64,000 bases of DNA. It comes from Roseiarcus sp963780825 (GTDB taxonomy: Bacteria; Pseudomonadota; Alphaproteobacteria; Rhizobiales; Beijerinckiaceae). The DNA lies in contig CAWADL010000012.1 in the NCBI GenBank assembly GCA_963780825.1, forward strand, positions 62,001-126,000. Direction: 5' to 3'. Position numbers and translations under genes: made by a program. This document shows positions 20,769 through 28,485 of this stretch, piece by piece (position 1 is the stretch's first letter; each line of letters opens with the position of its first letter). Below the pieces are notes generated by a model. That model saw only the letters and a program-made list of their open reading frames with translations, was not told where the DNA came from and did not search any database.

Positions 20769-21253
20769 ATGCCAGCCGTAGATAAGCCGGCCCATAAGAA
20801 GGGCGATTTCTTCGTCGACTACGAAGAGAAGGTTTTTGAGGACGTCAAAGCCAAGCCTGGCGAGAAAGCGCTCGTCACCTTCCACACGGTGGCCTTCGAG
20901 GGCTCGATCGGTCTCGTCGAACTTGCTGCAGGCGACGCGGCTGCTGCGCAAGGGGTTTGAGACGTCGATCCTGCTCTACGGCCCAGGCGTGACGCTCGGC
21001 GTGCAGCGCGGCTTCCCGAAGATCGGCGACGAGGCTTTCCCGGGCCATCAGAATTTCAACAACCAGATCACCAAGTTCATTGGCGAGGGCGGCAAGGTCT
21101 ACGCCTGCCGGTTCGCTCTGCAGGCGCTCTACGGCCACGGCGAACCCTCGTTGATCGAAGGCATCAAGCCGATCAGCCCGCTCGACGTGCTCGATCTGGT
21201 GCTGCATCCACCGGCGCGACAGCGCCTTCATCCTCGATACCTGGACGCTGTGA
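20769..21253 (+). CDS. MSMEG_0572/Sll0783 family nitrogen-starvation protein
   Basis: About 160 residues: MPAVDKPAHKKGDFFVDYEE, FHTVAFEGSIGLVELLQATR, LLYGPGVTLGVQRGFPKIGD, ALYGHGEPSLIEGIKPISPL and a C-terminal FILDTWTL. A DsrE-like fold is possible but not certain. This is the first gene of Nit1C clusters in cyanobacteria, mycobacteria and pseudomonads. Its biochemical role is not known. An SD-like GGGAG lies at 20754. Two frame changes (near 20930 and 21212) each look like one extra base. Confidence 0.82.
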
Positions 21254-21270
21254 GCTCATTTCCGGCGCCA

Positions 21271-21364
21271 GTAGCCGCGGTCGTCGACCGCGGCCTCGCG
21301 GTGATCGAATGTCTCCCGGAAACGCACGTGCGCGCGGAGACCGCGGTCAACGACCGCGGCTACA
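21271..21364. repeat. Family C palindrome, copy 2
   Basis: gtagccgcggtcgtcgaccg at the left and ggtcaacgaccgcggctaca at the right are inverted copies about 50 bases apart, matching 7255-7351. The element lies between the first gene and the nitrilase of the Nit1C cluster. Confidence 0.8.
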
Positions 21365-21393
21365 TCGGGCGGTTGACCATTAGGACCTGAAGC

Positions 21394-22362
21394 ATGGCCC
21401 AACCCAGAAAAGTACGCGCCGCCGCGGCGCAGATGGCGCCCGATCTCACATCGGGCGCGGCGACGCTGCAGAAAGTGCTGGCGGCGATCGAGGAGGCCGC
21501 GGGCAAAGGGCGCCGAGATCGTCGTCTTCCCCGAGACTTTCGTGCCCTGGTATCCCTATTTCTCCTTCGTTCTGCCGCCGGTGCAGAGCGGGGCGGAGCA
21601 CATCCGTCTCTACGAGCACTCCATCGCCGCGCCGGGCCCGGAGACAGCGCTCGTCGCCTCCGCGGCGAAGAAACACGGCATCGTCGTCGTGCTCGGGATC
21701 AACGAGCGCGATCACGGCACGCTCTACAACACGCAGCTGGTGTTCGACGCCGACGGCGCGCTGCAAGCTGAAGCGCCGAAAGATCACGCCGACGTTTCAC
21801 GAGCGCATGATCTGGGGGCAGGGCGACGGCTCCGGCCTCAAGGTCGTGGACACCAAGGTCGGCCGCGTCGGCGCGCTCGCCTGCTGGGAGCACTACAACC
21901 CGCTCGCCCGCTACGCGCTGATGGCGCAGCACGAGGAAATCCACGTCGCGCAATTCCCCGGCTCGCTGGTCGGGCCGATCTTCGCCGAGCAGATCGAAGT
22001 GACGATCCGCCATCACGCGCTGGAGAGCGGCTGCTTCGTCGTCAACGCGACCGGTTGGTTGAGCGAGGCGCAGATCGCCAGCGTCACGCCGAACGAAGGC
22101 CTGCAGAAGGCGCTGCGCGGCGGCTGCATGACGGCGATCGTCGGCCCCGAGGGCCGCCATGTCGTCCCGCCGATCACCGAAGGCGAGGGCCTGCTCATCG
22201 CCGATCTCGACATGTCGCTGATCGTCAAGCGCAAGCGGATGATGGACTCGGTCGGCCATTACGCCCGGCCCGAGCTCGTCAGCCTCAATCTCGACCCGCG
22301 CCGGCGGCGCGGCCATTGCATCTCGTCGAACGAGCCCGAACCCCTGGGGAGAGCCCTCTTGA
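21394..22362 (+). CDS. Nit1C nitrilase (Nit6803 family)
   Basis: About 322 residues of the nitrilase superfamily. The triad is readable: glutamate in EIVVFPETFVPWYPYF, lysine in the LKRRKITPTFHERM region, and cysteine in VGALACWEHYNPLARYALMA. Substrates of this branch include aliphatic and aromatic nitriles in vitro. In cyanotrophic Pseudomonas it is essential for growth on cyanide. The stop appears to overlap the TTG start of the radical SAM gene (TTGA), with the last residues read in a shifted frame. Three frame changes, all in the one-extra-base direction. Confidence 0.86.
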
Positions 22363-23481
22363 GTCTGACGACCGAACGGCTGATCAACGAACTCCAGACT
22401 TTTGGGGCGCGGCTTCGTGATCCCAAAGCCGGCGTCGAAAGCCGGCGCGGCGGCGCGGGGCCGTCCGACCACAAGGCGATCATCGTCGACGGCGTGACCT
22501 TCATGGCGCCGGTGCACACCGCGCCGGCGTTCGATAGTCCGTATGAGATCGGCAAGCCGGACGCAGCCGGCGTCAGCCTGATCTTTCGCGACGGCGTTGC
22601 GCTCGGCCAGGCGCGTTTCCCGGCGCGGCCGCGCTTCTACGATCTGCACACGCACGACGGCGTGCCCTATTCGCAGATCGCCGACGCTGCACGGGCGCGA
22701 CGTGCTGGCGACGACCGTCTTGCAGACCTGCATCCGCTATCAGAGCCGCACCAAAACCTGCCAGTTCTGCGCCATCGGCCAATCGCTCGCCGCCGGCCGT
22801 ACCATCGCGCACAAGACGCCGCGCCAGCTCGCCGAAGTCGCGCAAGGCGGCGGTGGAGCTCGACGGCGTCAAGCACATGGTGATGACGACCGGCACGCCG
22901 CGCGGGCGCGATCGCGGCGCCGCGGTGCTGTGCGAGAGCGCGGCGGCGGTCAAGAACGCGGTCTATCTGCCGATCCAGGCGCAATGCGAGCCGCCGGACG
23001 ACGACGGTTGGTTTGAGCGCCTGCGCGCGAGCGGCGTCGATTCGCTCGGCATGCACCTCGAGATCGTCACGCCGGCGCTGCGGGCGAAGCTGATGCCGGG
23101 CAAGTCGGAAGTGCCGATCGCGCGCTATATGAGCGCCTTCGCCGCGGCCGTCCCGGTGTTCGGGCGCGGGCAGGTGTCGACCTACATCCTCGCCGGGCTC
23201 GGCGATACGCGCGCAGGCGATCCTCGAAATATCGCGGCAGTTGGTCGAGCTCGGCGTCTATCCCTTCGTCGTGCCGTTCGTGCCGATCTCCGGCACGCCG
23301 CTCGAAAGCCATCCGACGCCGAGCGCGGACTTCATGCACGGCGATCCTGAAGCCGCTGTCGGAGATGATCGTCGCGGCGGGGATGCGGGCCTCGGACATC
23401 AAGGCGGGCTGCGGACGCTGCGGCGCCTGCTCGGCGCTCTCGACCTACGAGAGGAGCGCGCCCGCGCCGAGGGCAGTTTGA
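22359..23481 (+). CDS. Nit1C radical SAM protein (MSMEG_0568 family)
   Basis: About 370 residues. The FeS block reads CIRYQSRTKTCQFCAIG, with cysteines spaced C-x9-C-x2-C, so the first ligand is further away than in the CxxxCxxC consensus. A second cysteine cluster, KAGCGRCGACSALSTYE, closes the protein and could bind an auxiliary cluster. Between them are HMVMTTGTPRGRDRGAAVLC, SLGMHLEIVTPALRAKLMPG and FVVPFVPISGTPLESHPTP, as in biotin-synthase-like folds. The reaction is unknown. Four frame changes, each one extra base. TTG start in a TTGA overlap with the nitrilase. Confidence 0.86.
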
Positions 23482-23491
23482 TGAGCGCCGC

Positions 23492-23543
23492 CGCTGGGAC
23501 CGCGCGACGCCTCCCCGCCGTGCGGGCGGGACGCCCGCGGTCC
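23492..23543. repeat. Family E palindrome, compact copy
   Basis: ctgggaccgcgcgacgcctc and gcgggacgcccgcggtccg are inverted arms of one hairpin, in the gap between the radical SAM and acyltransferase-like genes of the Nit1C cluster. Confidence 0.7.
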
Positions 23544-23561
23544 GAAGCGCCGGAGGCTCGT

Positions 23562-24106
23562 ATGATCTTCGAATCCTTCGCCCCCTTCGCGCCCTGCGCC
23601 TTCCGCGTCAAATTCGCCGCCTCCCGCTTCGAGCGCGAAGGCGCCTACGCGCTGCGCCGCGCCGTCTTCTGCTGACGAACAGCATTTGTTTGATCGCGAC
23701 GACCGCGACGCCGTCGACGACTACGCGATCCCGCTCGTCGCACTTTCGATGCTCGGCGTGGCCGACGATCGCGTCGTCGGCACGGTGCGCATCCACGAGG
23801 AAGCGCCCGGCGTCTGGTGGGGCTCGCGGCTTGCGGTGGAGCCGCGATTTCCGCCGCGTCGGCGCGATCGGCGCGACGTTGATCCGGCTTGCGGTCTCCT
23901 CCGCACATGCGATGGGCGCGCAAGACCTTCCTCGCGCACGTGCAGGCGCAGAACGCGCTGCTGTTCCAGCAGATGCACTGGGACGTGCTCGCCGCAGGTC
24001 GAGCTGCACGGCCGCCCGCATCTGAAGATGCAGGCCGATCTCGAGCGCCTATCCCCCTTGCGCGGCGCCGGAGACCGGCTTCGTCGCGCTGCGCAAGGCC
24101 GCGTGA
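23562..24106 (+). CDS. Nit1C GNAT-like protein (MSMEG_0567 family, N-terminal type)
   Basis: About 180 residues with an acetyltransferase fold: REGAYALRRAVFC, RVVGTVRIHEEAPGVWWGSR, LAVEPRFRRVGAIGATLIRL, FLAHVQAQNALLFQQMHWDV and a C-terminal ETGFVALRKAA. The RxxGxx acetyl-CoA loop corresponds to RRVGAIGATL. In some genomes this domain is fused to the AIR-synthase-like domain; here they are separate with a TGATG overlap. Five frame changes, all one extra base. Function in the pathway unknown. Confidence 0.82.
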
Positions 24107-25058
24107 TGACCGGCGCCGAGTTCGAGGCGATCGTCGCCGAGCTGAAGCTAGAACCGCGGGCTCGCGGCGAAGGCCGACATCGCGACGGTCGCGGCGCGGC
24201 TCGGCCTGAAGGCCGCGAACGTCGGCGATGATTGCGCCGCGTCTGCCTGACGGCGACGGCCATCTGTTGTTCGCGATGGAGGGTTTCATCAGCGGCTTCG
24301 TCGCCGCCGACCCCTGGTTCGCCGGCTGGTGCGGCGTGATGGTCAACGTCTCCGACGTCGCCGCGATGGGCGGCCGCCCGCTCGCGGTCTGCGACGCGCT
24401 GTGGGCCGCGAGCGAAGAGCAGGCTGCGCCCTTGCTTGATGGCCTCGCGGCGGCGGCGCGGGCTTACGACGTGCCGATCGTCGGCGGCCACACCAACCTG
24501 ACTTCAGCGACTCCGCAATTGTCGGTCGCGATCCTCGGCCGCGCCAAAAAACTGCTGACCAGCTTCGACGCCGCGCCCGGCGACGCGCTGATCCTCGCTG
24601 CCGATCACCGCGGCGCCTATCGCGAGCCGTTCGACAATTTCCAGGCCGCGCTCGACGCGCCGCCCGAGCGCCTGCGCGCCGATCTCGCGCTGCTGCCGGA
24701 AATCGCCGAGCGCGGCCTTGCCTGCGCCGCCAAGGACGTGAGCCAGGCCGGAATCGTCGGCACAGCGGCGATGCTGGCGGAATGCTCGGGCGTCGCCATC
24801 GAGATCGATCTCGACGCCATCGCGCCGCCCGACGGCGTCGCGTTGCCGCGCTGGTTGAAGACCTTTCCGAGCTACGGCTATCTGCTGTCGGTCGCGCCGG
24901 CCCACATCGAAACCGTGCTCGCCCTGTTCGCCGCGCGCGACCTGCACGCCGCCGTCATCGGCAGGGTACGCGAGGGCGGCGAGATCGCCGTCGCCTCCGC
25001 CGGCCGCCGCGCCTGCATCCGCCGCTTCGACACGGCGCCGTTGATGGGGTTTCGCTGA
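24106..25058 (+). CDS. Nit1C AIR synthase-like protein (Sll0787 family)
   Basis: About 316 residues related to PurM/ThiL/SelD ATP-binding proteins. VGDDCAA near residue 40, GWCGVMVNVSDVAAMGGRPL, YDVPIVGGHTNLTSATPQLS and AAKDVSQAGIVGTAAMLAE are the acidic and glycine-rich ATP/Mg motifs. The family phosphorylates or activates carbonyl or carboxyl groups, so it may activate an intermediate for the radical SAM enzyme. That is inference. The start overlaps the previous stop and the stop overlaps the next start. Two frame changes near 24155 and 24230. Confidence 0.84.
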
Positions 25059-26186
25059 TGCGCCCGCGCGTCGCGCTGCTCGCGCACTCCACCAACCCGC
25101 GCGGCGGCGTCGTCCATGCGATGAGCCTCGCCGACGCGCTCGAACCAACAGGGCGTCGAGGCGGTGCTGCATGCGCCGGACGCCAGCCGGCGCGGCTTCT
25201 TCCGGAGAACGCAGGGACGCGCCATCGCCTTTCCCGTCGATCCGCCGGCGCGCGGCTTGGCCGAGATGATCGAGCAGCGCATCGCCGACTACATCGCTTT
25301 TTTCGGCGCGCGCGAACATCGCCGCTTCGACGTCTATCACGCGCATGACGGCATTTCCGCCAATGCGCTGCTCAAGCTGAAGCGAAGAGGCCTCATCGCA
25401 GGCTACGCGCGCACAGTGCATCATGTCGATCATTTCGCCGACCCGCGCGTCGCGCGCTGGGAGCGCCAGTCGATCGAGAACGCGGACGCGCTGTTCACGG
25501 TGTCGGCGCATTGGCGCGACAAGCTCGAAGCGGAATACGGGCGAGAATCGAGCGTCGTCGGCAACGGCGTCGATCTCGATCGTTTCAATCCCGAGCCCGA
25601 TGGGCGCGAAGCGAGACTTCGTCAAACCCTCGGGCTCGACGGCGGACCGCTCATCCTGAGCCTCGGCGGCGTCGAGGCGCGCAAGAACACGCTTGGTCTG
25701 CTGTTGGCCTTCCAAGCGGTCCACGCGCGCCACCCGGATGCCCGGCTGGTGATCGCCGGCGGCGCGACACTGCTTGATCACGGCGACTACGTCGGACAAT
25801 TTCACGCCGCGCTCGCTGGCGGACCGCGCGAGCGCGTGCATGTGATCGGCCCGGTGGCCGACGCCGACATGCCCGCGCTCTACCGCCTCGCCGACGTCGT
25901 CGCGACGCCCTCGCTGAACGAAGGGTTCGGGCTGTCGGTGATCGAGGCTCTGGCGACGGAGAAGCCGGTCGTCGTCTCCAAAATTCCGCCCTTCACCGAC
26001 TACCTCGCCGCCGACGAAGCGCATTGGTGCGACCCAACCTCACCGCAGTCGATCGCCGACGCACTGCTGCGCGCTCTCGCCGCGCCGCCGCCGTTGCGCG
26101 CTATTGCAGAACGCTTTCGCTGGTCCGACGTCGCGCGCCGACATCTGCCCGTCTACGAAAACCTCAGCGCGGTGGCCTATGCCTGA
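25058..26186 (+). CDS. Nit1C family 4 glycosyltransferase (MSMEG_0565 family)
   Basis: About 375 residues. The N-terminal Rossmann domain has LLAHSTNPRGGVVHAMSLAD, DVYHAHDGISANALL and TVHHVDHFADPRV. The C-terminal domain has LSLGGVEARKNTLGLLLAF and TPSLNEGFGLSVIEALATEK, the EX7E retaining GT4 motif. The acceptor is unknown: a glycosylated small-molecule product of the cluster is one idea. One frame change near 25148, otherwise intact. Starts in a TGATG overlap. Confidence 0.86.
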
Positions 26187-26474
26187 GATGCGCTTCCTGG
26201 TCCGCTGGCCCGACGGTCGCCGCGACAACTGCTACTCGCCCTCGCTGGTCGTGCGCGATTTTCTCAGCGAGGGCGCCGACTATCGCCATCCCCGAGTTCG
26301 TCGCGCTGAGCCGACAGGCTCTCGACCATCGCCTCGGAGCGCGTGCGCGCCAAATACGGCCACGCCTGCTCGCTCGCTCTCGGGCAACTCGCGGCGATCG
26401 AAAACGCCGCCGAAAAATTCGCCGATCAACCGCAAGCGCGCGTGACTTGCGAAGCTTTTCTCATGGAGGACTGA
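26179..26474 (+). CDS. MSMEG_0570 family nitrogen-starvation protein
   Basis: About 97 residues: MPEMRFLVRWPDGRRDNCYS, PSLVVRDFLSEGADY, IPEFVALSRQALDHASERV, YGHACSLALGQLAAIE and a C-terminal VTCEAFLMED. It overlaps the glycosyltransferase by 8 bases and ends one base before the flavoprotein start. No known fold or catalytic motif. Two frame changes near 26284 and 26330. The family assignment rests on sequence blocks and the conserved order. Confidence 0.8.
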
Positions 26475-26475
26475 C

Positions 26476-27725
26476 ATGCCCCCTCGCGACCCCAACCACT
26501 ACGAAGCCATCGTCGTCGGCGGTGGACAAGCCGGCCTTTCCGTAAGCGCGCATCTTTCGCGCGCCGGGCGTCGACCACATCGTCTTCGAGAAGAAGACGG
26601 CCATGCACAAATGGCGCGAAGAGCGCTGGGACAATTTCTGTCTGGTCACGCCGAACTGGCAATGCCAGCTTCCCGGCCATCACTACGACGGCGCCGATCC
26701 CAACGGTTTTATGGTCAAGCCCGAGATCCTCGCCTATCTCGACGCCTTCCGCGCCAAGATCGCGGCGCCGATCCAGGAAAACACCGCCGTTCTCGCCGTA
26801 GAGCGGCAGGGCGACGTGTTCCGCGTCGATAGCACGCAAGGGCGCTGCACCGCCGACGCCGTGTTCCTCGCGACCTCGCTTTACGGCGAGCCGTTCACGC
26901 CACGCTGCGCCGATCGCGCGCCCGAGAGCGTCTTGCAGGTTCACTCTCGCGATTATCGCAACGCCGCCGCATTGCCCGACGGCCCGGTCGTCGTCGTCGG
27001 TTCCGGCCAATCCGGCGCGCAGATCGCCGAGGATCTGCATCTCGCGGGACGCGAAGTGCATCTCGTCACCGGCAACGCGCCGCGTTGCGCGCGCTTCTAT
27101 CGAGGCCGCGATGTCGTCGACTGGTTGTGGGACATCGGTCAATACGACATCACCGTCGCCGACCAGGGCATGGCGCCGCAAGCGGCACGAGACCAACCAT
27201 TATCTCACCGGGCGCGACGGCGGCCGCGACATCGATCTGCGCGCCTTCGCGCTGCAAGGCATGAAGCTTTATGGACGTCTCGACGACATTCGCGCCGGCC
27301 AGATGCGCTTTGCGCCGAACCTCACGAAAAATCTCGACGAGGCGGATCGCGTCTACAACGGCATCAACGCGCTGATTGATCGCCATATCGCGGAGAAGGG
27401 CGTTTCCGCGCCCGAGGGCGGGGTCTACGCGCCGCTGTGGAAGCCCGAAAGCGAGCCGACCGAACTCGACCTTTCCGGGATCGCGGCGGTTGTCTGGGCG
27501 ACGGGCTTCACGCCGGACTGGGCGTTCATGCGCGAGCCGATCTTCGATGGCAGCGGCTATCCGATCCAGCGGCGCGGCGTGACGCGCGAGCCGGGGCTTT
27601 ATGTGATCGGCCTGCCGTGGCTGTGGACCTGGGGATCCGGGCGGTTTCTCAGCGTTGGGCGCGATGCCGAGCATTTGGTTGGGGTTGAGCTGGCGAGGCG
27701 GCGAACCAGCGCTGTGGCGGCATGA
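26476..27725 (+). CDS. Nit1C flavin-dependent oxidoreductase (MSMEG_0569 family)
   Basis: About 415 residues of the FMO/NAD(P)-flavoprotein type. The FAD site IVVGGGQAGLSVSAHLSRAG is near the N-terminus, WDNFCLVTPNWQCQLPG follows, and a second dinucleotide site PVVVVGSGQSGAQIAEDL is mid-protein. AAVVWATGFTPDWAFM and GLYVIGLPWLWTWGSGRFL are the C-terminal FAD contacts. It may oxygenate a nitrogenous intermediate or a cyanide adduct. Last gene of the cluster. Two frame changes near 26568 and 27178, both one extra base. Confidence 0.86.
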
Positions 27726-27756
27726 CGTTCGGCGTCTGAAAGGAACCGTAGTGTTC

Positions 27757-28083
27757 TCAGGCTTCGACGCCTTGCCTCCGCAACCAGGAGTGCAAGCTTG
27801 TGAGCTTTGCGCGATCGCCCGGCTTCGCGATGAGGCGCAGGTCGGCCAATCTCTCGTTCACGGCCTGAGCGAGGGATTGCCGACTTCGCCGCGTCGCGCA
27901 GATCAACGCGAGCATTTCCGGGTTCTCAAGCCACAGCGAATACTCGTCTGAGCGCATTCCGAGATAGTGGCTTAGATCTCTGGCGTCGTGGCCCTCGTGC
28001 CACTTTTCGACGAAATCATCGATTTCGCCGATCTGCGCTTCGCCCTTCAAGACGAGGTCGACGAAGCTCGACTGGTCAGACAT
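27757..28083 (-). CDS. Putative immunity/antitoxin partner of the E3-type RNase
   Basis: 108 residues, intact, start ATG at 28083 (TTG at 28086 also possible). The sequence reads SSFVDLVLKGEAQIGEIDDF, HEGHDARDLSHYLGMRSDEY and WLENPEMLALICATRRS, then a basic, helical tail. The middle resembles short acidic proteins that accompany chromosomal toxins, but I cannot name a family with certainty. It is not obviously a colicin E3 immunity protein, which is about 85 residues. It overlaps the toxin stop by 8 bases, so the two are translationally coupled with the toxin first. Confidence 0.6.
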   Translation of the reverse strand: MSDQSSFVDLVLKGEAQIGEIDDFVEKWHEGHDARDLSHYLGMRSDEYSLWLENPEMLALICATRRSRQSLAQAVNERLADLRLIAKPGDRAKLTSLHSWLRRQGVEA

Positions 28084-28297
28084 CAATTCGTCGCCCTTTC
28101 ACGGCCGGTTTGAGCCATTCGCCGGTCACGGGATGCATCGCGCCCAGACGCCATCCGCGCGCATTGTAGACCTCGACTTCTCCGTGTAGCCCATCCCATT
28201 CGAAGAGGCGAGTTCCGCCTTCGTTCCGCCAACGCCTTCGTCCGCCAACCCGCTTGTAGCCGTCTAAAATAGAAGGCTTCGGGATTGGTATTGGCAA
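28076..28297 (-). CDS. Stand-alone colicin E3-type ribosomal RNase domain (toxin)
   Basis: About 73 residues from a TTG start (no ATG in frame; the frame is open back to about 28352). The whole protein matches the C-terminal cytotoxic domain of colicin E3, which cuts 16S rRNA in the decoding site. The core FEWDGLHGEVEVYN lines up with the colicin EWDxxHGExExY block that carries the catalytic aspartate, histidine and glutamate. The basic segments GGRRRWRNEGGTRLFEWD and LKPAVKGRRIDV correspond to the RNA-binding flanks and the catalytic arginine region. No translocation or receptor domain is present, so it should act inside the producer or be a relic of a larger toxin. It is co-encoded with the gene at 27757. 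Confidence 0.78.
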   Translation of the reverse strand: MPIPIPKPSILDGYKRVGGRRRWRNEGGTRLFEWDGLHGEVEVYNARGWRLGAMHPVTGEWLKPAVKGRRIDV

Positions 28298-28330
28298 AGC
28301 AACCTGTACCGATTGGGCGAAAAGTTCCCG

Positions 28331-28345
28331 TAAACCTAGTTTACG
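28331..28345. promoter_or_regulatory. Palindromic operator candidate GTAAAC-CTA-GTTTAC
   Basis: A perfect 6-base inverted repeat with a 3-base centre sits 34-48 bases upstream of the toxin start, between the divergent toxin and dnaE2 promoters. Toxin-antitoxin operons often have such autoregulatory sites. No binding evidence is available from sequence alone. Confidence 0.5.
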
Positions 28346-28406
28346 CTTCCGATCTCAGCAAGGAATAGCGCAATCTGCCGCCCACTTGCGTTTCCTTCTC
28401 CCTTGT

Positions 28407-28421
28407 GTTCTTAATATGTTC
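28407..28421. promoter_or_regulatory. LexA (SOS) box, alphaproteobacterial type
   Basis: GTTCTTAATATGTTC is an exact GTTC-N7-GTTC match, the LexA-binding consensus of alphaproteobacteria. It lies 64 bases before the dnaE2 start and should make that gene DNA-damage inducible. Confidence 0.85.
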
Positions 28422-28485
28422 TCGTGCGTCAAGGGAGCGTGGACATGCCGCATCGGCGGCGAGGCGTCGGTTGGGAGCGGCGCGG

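Noticed and set aside
24504..26024. 506-codon antisense frame over the AIR-synthase-like and glycosyltransferase genes
   Set aside because: A shadow of two conserved Nit1C genes; no motif of its own.
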